Positions 7,533 to 14,247 of a stretch of DNA of 17,540 bases are shown in pieces. Origin of the DNA: Methanothrix sp. (GTDB lineage: Archaea > Halobacteriota > Methanosarcinia > Methanotrichales > Methanotrichaceae). Made by a program: the position numbers and the translations under genes. Positions within the stretch are counted from its first letter, which is position 1; the number at the start of each line of letters is the position of its first letter. The DNA lies in NCBI GenBank assembly GCA_003162615.1, contig PMNG01000183.1:14790-32329 (forward strand), given 5' to 3'. The notes under the pieces are model-generated. The model was not told the DNA's origin and ran no database searches. It saw nothing but the letters and a program-made list of their open reading frames with translations.

Positions 7533-7919
7533 TTGAAGCTCATGCTCCACGTGGCTCCGGGAATAGTTCGCGAACCCTTGATAGCTTCTGTTATCCTGGA
7601 GACCTCAGCGCTGGTAAACATCGAGAGGGCCAGCATAGACGCTGTAAGCGGGGAAATAGTTCTGGAGGTTCTGCCCGAGAAGTGTAGGGAGGTAAAGGAG
7701 GCCTTTGAGAGACGTGGGGTTGAGGTAGTTCTCCTCGAAATGCCGGTTATCCGAGATGAGGATGAGTGTGTACATTGTGGAGCTTGTGTTTCCGTCTGCC
7801 CCACGGGGACCTTCCGGTTTGATAATTGGCTGGTGGTGGCAGATTCGGGCAAGTGCATTCAGTGTGGTGCCTGTGTGACAGGATGCCCACAGCGTGCCCT
7901 GAGGCTTGTGCTGAAGTAG
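7533..7919 (+). CDS. NIL-domain [4Fe-4S] ferredoxin, partner of HcyBio
   Basis: This 128-residue protein has an N-terminal NIL domain (about 3-72, a small ferredoxin-like alpha/beta fold also found at the end of methionine ABC transporter ATPases). A two-cluster ferredoxin follows, with C79/82/85/89 and C108/111/114/118. It matches the MA1822-type protein that works with the HcyBio protein in homocysteine formation from sulfide, probably supplying electrons or handling sulfur. TTG 7533 is chosen because GGAGG at 7521-7525, inside the end of the previous gene, is 7 bases away; ATG 7542 would be 16 bases away and would trim the first NIL strand. The gap to the previous stop is one base, indicating tight co-translation. 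Only A+T-rich DNA follows. Confidence 0.93.
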   Translation: MKLMLHVAPGIVREPLIASVILETSALVNIERASIDAVSGEIVLEVLPEKCREVKEAFERRGVEVVLLEMPVIRDEDECVHCGACVSVCPTGTFRFDNWLVVADSGKCIQCGACVTGCPQRALRLVLK

Positions 7920-7996
7920 CTCGGGATATATCGCGCATTGATTCGAGCGCTGAATTTTGATAGAATTAAATGAAAGAATGAATATCAATTATTACA

Positions 7997-8046
7997 TTTT
8001 TTATCAAATCCTTTCTTAGCATTGCTAGAGACTATAATCGTTTTTT
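7997..8046 (+). terminator. Possible archaeal U-tract terminator for the HcyBio operon
   Basis: Two runs of six T (7997-8002 and 8041-8046) follow the NIL-ferredoxin stop by about 80 and 120 bases. Archaeal RNA polymerase often stops at such tracts without a stem. No strong hairpin precedes either. Confidence 0.3.
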
Positions 8047-8177
8047 GTTGCTGGTTTACTTTAAAATTATATTTAACTTAAAACTAGTAAGTAGAAGCAG
8101 TGGTTTAGATTAAATCGTACATTTTGTCCGGTCAAAAGGTACTGAAAATATATGATAAATATAAAAATATTTCATAT

Positions 8178-8218
8178 AAATATATATAACCGTTGGCCTA
8201 TCGAATTACTTTTTTATA
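8178..8218 (+). promoter_or_regulatory. Candidate TATA boxes for the short ORFs and TPR gene
   Basis: AAATATATATAAC (8178-8190) and TTTTTTATAG (8210-8219) are both TATA-like and lead toward the ORF at 8256. The second would place transcription start near 8240, leaving a leader of about 15 bases. In DNA this rich in A+T, such matches also arise by chance. Confidence 0.25.
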
Positions 8219-8255
8219 GTTGTCATAATAGAATAAGTATATTAATAGTAATTAC

Positions 8256-8360
8256 ATGAAACTTGCTAAAGAAATCGGAGGTTATATATGGGAGAACCGT
8301 TATTATTCACGAAATAGCCAAGAAAGAATATTTTTGGCTCACACCAGAGGAGGGATATGA
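8256..8360 (+). CDS. Putative 34-residue ORF, first of a coupled series
   Basis: ATG 8256 opens 34 codons ending in TGA 8358-8360. The peptide starts MKLAKEIGGYIWENRYYSRN, is basic and has no recognised motif. There is no Shine-Dalgarno before it. Its main support is its end: the stop overlaps the next ORF's start as ATGA, the arrangement used for coupled translation in this window (iorA-iorB). Codons are A/T-rich compared with neighbouring genes, so it may be recent, fast evolving or non-coding. The frame is the same as that of the TPR gene but is closed by stops between them. It could also be a leader peptide or a chance ORF. Confidence 0.3.
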   Translation: MKLAKEIGGYIWENRYYSRNSQERIFLAHTRGGI

Positions 8361-8527
8361 TGATCGGCCTTACCAGTTTTACGGAGAGTTGGAGAAAAAT
8401 ACGTGACTTGGATAAATTTGTACTATTATGCCTCCATATTTCCGATCGGACTGCAATCCCTCAATATTTATTTGATTCAAATTTTAAAAGTACTGTAAGC
8501 AACGAGGTTGGATCTGATGTCAGATGA
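8357..8527 (+). CDS. Putative 56-residue ORF overlapping the TPR gene start
   Basis: The ORF begins MM at 8357/8360 behind a strong ribosome site, GGAGGG at 8349-8354, and ends at TGA 8525-8527, eleven bases inside the TPR gene that starts at 8517. The 56 residues are mixed in charge with a short hydrophobic stretch FVLLCLHI (21-28), too short for a membrane span. No family is recognised. The good ribosome site and overlaps at both ends favour real translation, possibly to load ribosomes on the TPR gene. Codon use is more A+T-rich than in the TPR gene. It may be a genuine small protein, a coupling leader or the decayed remnant of an older N-terminal domain. Confidence 0.42.
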   Translation: MMIGLTSFTESWRKIRDLDKFVLLCLHISDRTAIPQYLFDSNFKSTVSNEVGSDVR

Positions 8528-11500
8528 CACTGTTACCTCACTCTTAGGATCTTTTGCCGAGGCTTTGGCTGACCCAGAAGGCTACGAGCCGAATAAGTTG
8601 GAAGCTATTTCCAGGGATGCCCCCACGCCTCTGCCCACCTTCGCTAAAGCCGTTCTCTCCTCTGATGGAGACCTGCTTATGAAGACCATTGAGGAGCTTG
8701 CTGCTATTGCCTCAAAGGAGAACTGTTTTGATGCATGGTTTAACCTTGGCGTCCTGGCCCACCGCCTCTTTTTCACCCAGGCAGCAATCTGTTACTACGA
8801 ACGAAGCCTCGATCTTGCCGAGACCCAGAAGGATGGAAAGAGTGCGGCTAAGGCGTTGAACAATCTGGGGAGCCTCTACGCTGAAGGAGAGGATTGGGAC
8901 CGTGCTTCCGAGCACTATCGACGAGGCCTGAAGCACCTGGAGGAGGAGGGCGATCTGCGAGCTGAACTTCCTTTGCTGAAAAACCTGGGTGATGTGCACC
9001 GGACGCGCGACGAGCTAGACCAAGCCCTGAAATGCTATGAGAAAGCCTTGACGGCAACAGAAAGTGGAACGAGCACGGCTGAGGTCTTGAACTCCTTGGG
9101 AAACCTTTACCAGTTGAAAGGCGATTCGTCCAAGGCATTGGAGTTCTATCAGAAGGGCCTGACAGAATCAGAGAGGGGAGGGAACAAAGGGTGCAAGGCC
9201 AAGTCCTTGGCTAATCTTGGCTCAGTCCACCGGATGAACAGAGATTGGGACCAATCTCTAGATTGTTATGAAATGGCCATGCGAACTCTTGAAGAGCTTG
9301 AAGATCGAGCAGGTATGGCTGAGATGGAGAACAACCTTGGCAGCGTGTACCTCCAGGCAGGAAAATTGTCCCTGGCCATGGAAAGCTACCAAAAAAGCCT
9401 GGCCACCCTAGATTGGCTTGGTGATCTCAAGGGTTCGGCCTCCGCCCTGGACAATATGGGGTCGATCTGTGTAGAGTGCGGGGAGTGGGATAAAGCTGAG
9501 GAATACTACAACCGTTCCATAGAGACCCTGGAACGCCATGGCGACCAGAGCGGCGTGGCTATGGTTTTATCAAACCTGGGAAGCATCTACTACCGCTGTG
9601 GTAAGTACTCCGACGCCATCAACAGCTACCGGAGATCTCTCGAGATCAAACAGATGGTTCGCGATCTTCGGGGAATTGTGGTCACCTATAACAACCTTGG
9701 TCTAATTTATTCCGACAAGGGCGATTGGGATCAAGCCGCAGATTGCTACCAGAGATCGATAGAGCTGCAAAAGGACCTAGGCGACGACCTTGAGGCGGCT
9801 AAAGCCTTGTCAAACCTCGGCAGCATCTACCAGCTCAGAGGTGACTGGGACAGAGCACTCGAGCTCCACAGTCAGGCCCTGGAGATTCAGGATCGCATGG
9901 GAGACGAACAAGGCGCATCAAAAACACAGAACAACATAGGCCTTGTTTTTCAGCTTAAGGGCGATTGGGATCAGGCTGAAGGAGCCTTCAGGAAAAGCCT
10001 TGAAACTAAGGAGCATCTTGGAGACGTCCAGGGAAAGGCCACCACAGAGACAAATCTGGGGAACCTATGCCACATGAGGGGTGACTGGGATGAAGCCATA
10101 GCCCATTTTTTGGAATCGCTTGAGACCTTTGAAAGCCTGGGAGATGACCACGGCGCGTCTACCATCCAAAATAACCTTGGCAACATCTATGCAGACCAGG
10201 GAGACTTTTTGCAGGCGGCAAAGTATTACACCATGAGCATGGAGAGCAAGGAGATTCAAGGGGATAGGCATGGAGTGGCCGTCACCATGGGAAACCTGGG
10301 TGGCATATACCTACGGCAGCGAGAGTGGGAAAAGGCGAAACAGCACTATCAACGGAGCTTGAAGGCCTTCGAGGAACTGGGAGATAGGCAAGGAATAGCA
10401 AACACTCTATTGGGTTTGGGCCACGTCTTTGCCCAATCGAGCCAATGGGAAAATGCAATAAACCAATATTCCAGGTGTATGGAGATCCAAAAGGAGCTCG
10501 AAGACTCCAGCGGAATGATAAGCACTCTAAGCAGCATAGCAGAGGTCTATCACAAGCTGGGCCGATGGGAAGAAGCCGTAGCTCAGTACCATGATGCCTT
10601 GACTGCTCTACGAAACATGGGGGAAGTTTCGGGGGTAGCGTCTGCCCTTTCTAACCTAGGAAACATCTTCGGAGATCTGGGCGACTGGGAGAACGCGATC
10701 GACAGTTACAGAGAGAGCCTGGATATTCTGGAGAAGCTGGATGATGTTTATGGCATCGCCGTGATCCAGAATAACATGGGGAATCTCTGCTACCAGAAGG
10801 GAGACTGGACGGAAGCCCTCGCTCACTACGAACGTGGGCTGGAGGTTTTCGAGCGAGTGGGCGACCGACGAGGTGCCGCATCCGCCCTGAGTAACATAGC
10901 CAGCCTTTGCTACAAGAGAGGCGACTGGTCTAGGACTTTGGAGTGTTACCAGAAGAGCCTCGAGATCTTCGAGATGCTAGACGACTACCAAGGTGTGGCA
11001 AAGGTATTGAACAACCTGGGCTCATTCTACTACAGGCGAGGTGAGTGGGATCTTGCCTTAGAGCAGTTTGAGATGGGACTGGATGTGAAGATGCGCCAAG
11101 GAGACATCGAAGGCGCCGTGGAGATGCAATCCAATATCGACATGATCACCTCCAGTAAAGACGAAGCCAAATCTAACATCGACGATTACCAAAAACAGCT
11201 CCGCGATGTGGAGGCTCAGGGAGACCAAAACGGCAAGGCCGAGATCTTGGGGGCCTTAGCCAACGCCTATGCGGACCGATACGAGTGGGATGCCGCTATT
11301 TCGAATTACTTGAGCAGCCTGGAGACCTTTGAGCGCCTTGGAGACCTCTTTTGCGCTGCCCAGACTATGGTCAACATGTCAATGGTCTATAGGGATCAGG
11401 GAGACTGGGATAGGGCCATTGCCTTGCTTAACCAAAGCCTGGAGATATTCAACAAGCTAAACGCTATTCCGTGCCAGGGGATGGTCAAGCAGAACCTTGG

Positions 11501-12395
11501 AGTTATCTACAATATGAAGGGATGTGACAAGGATGCGGAAACGCACTTGCTATCGGCCGTGACAACCTTCGAGAACCTTGGCGCAGGTCCCGATCTGAGC
11601 GAAAGCTACCTGGCCATATCCAGGTTTAAGACCAGAGTAAACCTGCTAACACAAGCCAAGTTCTACCTCTCCCAGGCGGAAACGGTTATCTACAGGATTG
11701 ATTACAAACCCTTGCTCGTACAGCTCTACAACGCTTGGGGAGACCTCTATTACGCCGAGCAATTTTATTCCGAATCATCAATCAACTACCATAAGGCCCT
11801 AGACCTATCCAGAATGCTTGGGAATCCGCACGAGGAGGCGAGAACGCTGCGCAATTTGGGACTGCTGGCTGCCTCACAGAAGAACTATGAGGAGGCTGAT
11901 GCCAGACTTGCAGATTCCATGGCCTTCTTCGAGAGGCTAGGTGCCGTGCACGACGTCCTGTTGGTCTACTATGACATAGCCTCCCTAGCCTTGGCCCGGA
12001 GAGACTACTCCAAGGCAGAGGAGGTCGCTCTCCTGCTAGTAAATCAATCGAAAATAGCACGGTATGTGGACATCAACATCAGGGCGCTTGTAGCTTTGGC
12101 CGATTGCGAGATCAATACCGATCGCCAGAAAGAAGCTATGGAAGACTGCTCCAGGGCGCTGGAGCTGACCAAGTCCAACAGCAATGATGCTAACCCAAAG
12201 ACTGTGCGCTTGCTGGTGAGGAAGGTAATAGAATGTATTGAGGCAGTTTCGTCCAAGAACCCCGCCCCACAGGACCACGCTTTCCGGTTGATGGAGTCTC
12301 TGAAGTCCAAGCTGAATGACAATGATTTCAGGAATCTCTTGGAGATCGTGCCGGACACATTCGGAGCTGTACAGGGTTGTAGGCTAACGCTTTGA
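8517..12395 (+). CDS. Giant all-TPR protein, 29 tandem 40-residue units
   Basis: The 1292-residue product is a cytoplasmic scaffold with no signal peptide, membrane segment or enzyme domain. After a 71-residue N-terminal region, residues 72-1228 are 29 consecutive TPR units, and a 64-residue helical tail closes the protein. Twenty-eight units are exactly 40 residues and one (unit 3) is 37. The consensus is xxLxNLGxIYxxxGDWDxAx, then YxxSLE and LGDxxGxA; W at position 16 is kept in 16 units. This 40-residue form, with N at position 5 of helix A, is the LGN/Pins or kinesin-light-chain-like variant, which generally binds extended peptides. The start could be TTG 8508, but ATG 8517 is 8 bases after GAGGT (8504-8508) and is preferred. 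The 3' end overlaps a convergent gene by 12 bases. Binding partner unknown. Confidence 0.93.
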   Translation: MSDDTVTSLLGSFAEALADPEGYEPNKLEAISRDAPTPLPTFAKAVLSSDGDLLMKTIEELAAIASKENCFDAWFNLGVLAHRLFFTQAAICYYERSLDLAETQKDGKSAAKALNNLGSLYAEGEDWDRASEHYRRGLKHLEEEGDLRAELPLLKNLGDVHRTRDELDQALKCYEKALTATESGTSTAEVLNSLGNLYQLKGDSSKALEFYQKGLTESERGGNKGCKAKSLANLGSVHRMNRDWDQSLDCYEMAMRTLEELEDRAGMAEMENNLGSVYLQAGKLSLAMESYQKSLATLDWLGDLKGSASALDNMGSICVECGEWDKAEEYYNRSIETLERHGDQSGVAMVLSNLGSIYYRCGKYSDAINSYRRSLEIKQMVRDLRGIVVTYNNLGLIYSDKGDWDQAADCYQRSIELQKDLGDDLEAAKALSNLGSIYQLRGDWDRALELHSQALEIQDRMGDEQGASKTQNNIGLVFQLKGDWDQAEGAFRKSLETKEHLGDVQGKATTETNLGNLCHMRGDWDEAIAHFLESLETFESLGDDHGASTIQNNLGNIYADQGDFLQAAKYYTMSMESKEIQGDRHGVAVTMGNLGGIYLRQREWEKAKQHYQRSLKAFEELGDRQGIANTLLGLGHVFAQSSQWENAINQYSRCMEIQKELEDSSGMISTLSSIAEVYHKLGRWEEAVAQYHDALTALRNMGEVSGVASALSNLGNIFGDLGDWENAIDSYRESLDILEKLDDVYGIAVIQNNMGNLCYQKGDWTEALAHYERGLEVFERVGDRRGAASALSNIASLCYKRGDWSRTLECYQKSLEIFEMLDDYQGVAKVLNNLGSFYYRRGEWDLALEQFEMGLDVKMRQGDIEGAVEMQSNIDMITSSKDEAKSNIDDYQKQLRDVEAQGDQNGKAEILGALANAYADRYEWDAAISNYLSSLETFERLGDLFCAAQTMVNMSMVYRDQGDWDRAIALLNQSLEIFNKLNAIPCQGMVKQNLGVIYNMKGCDKDAETHLLSAVTTFENLGAGPDLSESYLAISRFKTRVNLLTQAKFYLSQAETVIYRIDYKPLLVQLYNAWGDLYYAEQFYSESSINYHKALDLSRMLGNPHEEARTLRNLGLLAASQKNYEEADARLADSMAFFERLGAVHDVLLVYYDIASLALARRDYSKAEEVALLLVNQSKIARYVDINIRALVALADCEINTDRQKEAMEDCSRALELTKSNSNDANPKTVRLLVRKVIECIEAVSSKNPAPQDHAFRLMESLKSKLNDNDFRNLLEIVPDTFGAVQGCRLTL
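8730..12200 (+). repeat. Tandem array of 29 TPR-coding units of about 120 bp
   Basis: Each unit is 120 bp except unit 3 (111 bp). DNA copies have diverged well beyond perfect repeats while the protein pattern is held, so the array looks old and maintained by selection. Phrases such as GG(C/T)GA(T/C)TGGGA(T/C) recur in phase. Unit 21 (11121-11240) is degenerate: it lacks the NLG and DWD signatures, separating a 20-unit block from an 8-unit block that decays toward the C-terminus. Confidence 0.9.
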
Positions 12396-13034
12396 CCAGA
12401 CGATGCCGGGCAGGAAGCTCAACTGAAGATCGAGCTCTGCCAGGCTGTGCCTAACCTCCGGCTCCCGGAGAAGGCTGTCCAACTCATGAAACCTGCCGAT
12501 GACCTTGGAGATCTCTACATCCTTGTTCTCGCTTCTGGAACGAATCGGCGAGTAGTAGATCTCCCCGCGATTTCTGTATGACTCTACGCCGAAGTAATCC
12601 CTGGAGTAAAATCCTCGGAACTGAATTATAATGGGTTTGTATATCATCTTTAAGGCGGGAGCATAGAAGTCCTCTGCTATTCTTTGCGCAAGAACGTTAT
12701 CTGTCTCTTCGATTTGAAGCCTTATGTACCCTTGGCCATGGATGTACCCGGAGTAAAACACGTTGTACTTTATGCTGGACTTAAGATCTATCCTCAGCTT
12801 AAGCATGAACTCACAGGTGTCCTCATTCTCCGTCGGGTCCAGGTTCAGGAAGTACCAGGCGTACAGCGCTAGCCTGTTTTTGAAAGCGATAACCACTGAA
12901 GTTTCGTCCTTCTCAGCGTTCCTAAATGCGACATCCTCTACAGGCCAGCCGAATATCCTTTCAGCATCGTCTTTGTTGAAACTGTGATTGGCAAACTCCT
13001 GGACTTTATAGAGCAGATCGCCCAATGTTTCCAT
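12384..13034 (-). CDS. Protein of unknown function, 216 residues
   Basis: I do not recognise this family. The protein is soluble-looking, with mixed charge and rich in aromatic residues: KNRLALYAWYFLNLDP around 52-67, then VFYSGYIHGQGYIRLQIEE, then FRGFYSRDYFGVESYRNRGE. The alternating polar/aromatic pattern in the middle suggests a beta-rich core, and the ends look helical. There is one cysteine and no metal, nucleotide or catalytic motif. ATG 13034 has a GAGGG element about 12 bases upstream. It follows cbiB by 38 bases on the same strand, so it may be read from the cobalamin operon. Its last 12 bases overlap the end of the TPR gene on the other strand, so antisense interference is possible. 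The uninterrupted length and sensible composition make it a likely real gene. Confidence 0.75.
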   Translation of the reverse strand: METLGDLLYKVQEFANHSFNKDDAERIFGWPVEDVAFRNAEKDETSVVIAFKNRLALYAWYFLNLDPTENEDTCEFMLKLRIDLKSSIKYNVFYSGYIHGQGYIRLQIEETDNVLAQRIAEDFYAPALKMIYKPIIIQFRGFYSRDYFGVESYRNRGEIYYSPIRSRSENKDVEISKVIGRFHELDSLLREPEVRHSLAELDLQLSFLPGIVWSKR

Positions 13035-13072
13035 CGTGATTCTCTAGCCCTCGACGCGGATAAACATTATGC

Positions 13073-14005
13073 TTAATTTGCAAACAGGATTAATGCCGAT
13101 GCCAGGAGCGTAAGGGCCGCCGTGGCTCCCACAAACCTCACCGCTGCGGGCACATCCTTAGTCTCTGGCTCCCTGCCCTCATCGAGGAGGACATAGAACC
13201 CCGGCTTTTCCAGCCTTATGCTCAACGCCCCGGCCGCAGCGGACATGGGCCAGCCGGAGTTGGGGCTGGGAGTTACTCGATGATACCGAAAAGCTGTCAT
13301 AATTGCGTTCCTAGCCACGCTAGGATTCGCTGCAGCCATAAGAATTATGCTCAGCCTGGCCGGTATGAAATTAGCCAAGTCATCGAGCCTGGCTGGCACA
13401 TACCCCAGATCTTTTAAGCCTTTTGTCTTGTAACCCAGCATGCTGTCCATTGTGCTGATGGCCTTGAAAGCCAGGGCAGCCTCAAGGCCTAGGCCGAAAG
13501 GCTCGAAGATCAGGAAATAGAAAATAGGGGCCAGTATACTGTCTACGTAGTTCTCCGATAAGGATTCGATTACTGCAGAGGTTGCCTGGGATCTCGTAAG
13601 GTCTTTCGTCTCCCTGCCCACGAGGGCAGGCAGCATGTCCTTGGCCTGGGAGATATCGTCGTCTATCGTCCTGCCTATGTCCAGAGATGTCTGTAAAAGG
13701 CACCTCACTGCAAAAGTGGATTTCAACAGATAGGCCGAGACGGCGACTGCCGCCGCGTAACCTGCGCTAGGAATCTGGCTCGCAACCCAAACTAGCAGAT
13801 GGCCGATGGATACTGTCATGGCTATAACGAGCGTTGCTACCAGGAGACCACCTAGTTTAGTAGGCGATGCTCGCTTTCGCAGAAGGGATATGAGGCGGCC
13901 GATCCACACCACGGGATGAATCCCGACCGGCGGCTCGCCTATGAGAATATCGAAAGCGGACGCCAAAAGAAATACGATCAAGTTTGTGGAAATTTCCTGG
14001 CTCAC
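13073..14005 (-). CDS. cbiB: Adenosylcobinamide-phosphate synthase CbiB
   Basis: CbiB is a membrane protein that joins aminopropanol phosphate to adenosylcobyric acid to give adenosylcobinamide phosphate. The first residues give a hydrophobic helix and the family signature DILIGEPPVGIHPVVWIGR. Later come SATSAVIESLSENYVDSILAPIFYF-type core residues, with the conserved E-S-x-x-E-N-x-x-D pattern, and GWPMSAAAGAL near the C-terminus. Several hydrophobic segments fit the polytopic fold. The frame is open to 14197, but those 64 codons run over the preceding gene. GTG 14005 makes a GTGA overlap with that gene's stop and gives 310 residues, a normal family length. It follows cobD and a Cys-rich gene in one overlapping operon. 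The function is secure by motif and context. Confidence 0.93.
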   Translation of the reverse strand: MSQEISTNLIVFLLASAFDILIGEPPVGIHPVVWIGRLISLLRKRASPTKLGGLLVATLVIAMTVSIGHLLVWVASQIPSAGYAAAVAVSAYLLKSTFAVRCLLQTSLDIGRTIDDDISQAKDMLPALVGRETKDLTRSQATSAVIESLSENYVDSILAPIFYFLIFEPFGLGLEAALAFKAISTMDSMLGYKTKGLKDLGYVPARLDDLANFIPARLSIILMAAANPSVARNAIMTAFRYHRVTPSPNSGWPMSAAAGALSIRLEKPGFYVLLDEGREPETKDVPAAVRFVGATAALTLLASALILFAN

Positions 14006-14247
14006 AGAAGACTCTCCACCTTCTTCCACACATCGGAGACAGCCTCGCCGATCATCAAGGCATCGACAACCATGGCGACTGTATCTGGACAATGGACAAC
14101 AAAGCAATCCTGGCAGAACCATTCTCCACGTTCGTCGATTCGACCATTTGTCCTCTCCTCCATACACGGATAGAAGGGGCAGAAACACAGTGAGCAATCC
14201 TGCTCCGGAAAATGGCAGGGGTACCTCTCGCAGTTTATCCTGCGCAT
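14002..14247 (-). CDS. Cysteine-rich small protein (PF04071-like) in the cobalamin cluster
   Basis: The 81-residue protein has nine cysteines at 6, 11, 18, 21, 23, 28, 45, 48 and 53. The pattern CERYPCHFPEQDCSLCFCPFYPC followed by CQDC fits the cysteine-rich small domain family (PF04071, zf-like), which often accompanies or fuses to cobalamin genes. It probably binds a metal ion or Fe-S cluster, but the ligand is unknown. A helical tail (about 55-81) follows. ATG 14247 has GAGGGT just upstream and overlaps the end of cobD by 13 bases; its stop overlaps cbiB as GTGA. Such tight coupling between the two linker-pathway genes suggests a role in the same step, for example as a chaperone, redox or cofactor partner. 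The family is fairly sure; the function is inferred. Confidence 0.87.
   Translation of the reverse strand: MRRINCERYPCHFPEQDCSLCFCPFYPCMEERTNGRIDERGEWFCQDCFVVHCPDTVAMVVDALMIGEAVSDVWKKVESLL

Larger units (their letters stand above)
7920..8255. other. A+T-rich intergenic region without a convincing gene
   Basis: About 336 bases separate the NIL-ferredoxin gene from the first short ORF before the TPR gene. A+T content is far higher than in the flanking genes, with runs such as AAATATAAAAATATTT and TATATATA near 8155-8190. I find no ORF with a ribosome site, no tRNA-like cloverleaf and no repeated spacers. Two T6 runs near the left end may terminate the upstream operon, and TATA-like boxes near the right end may start the TPR transcript. 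An unrecognised small RNA cannot be excluded. Confidence 0.6.

Noticed and set aside
8288..8317. Nine-codon ORF (MGEPLLFTK) behind GGAGGT
   Set aside because: The ribosome site at 8277-8282 is strong, but the ORF is extremely short and lies inside the 34-codon ORF in another frame. It could compete as a start site, but a product cannot be supported.
8730..12200. Possible CRISPR or satellite array suggested by 120-bp periodicity
   Set aside because: The period is due to in-frame TPR codons; units are diverged at DNA level, and there are no identical repeats with unique spacers.
14006..14197. 64-codon N-terminal extension of CbiB
   Set aside because: It lies over the Cys-rich gene in another frame; the GTG at 14005 gives the normal CbiB N-terminus and a GTGA coupling overlap.
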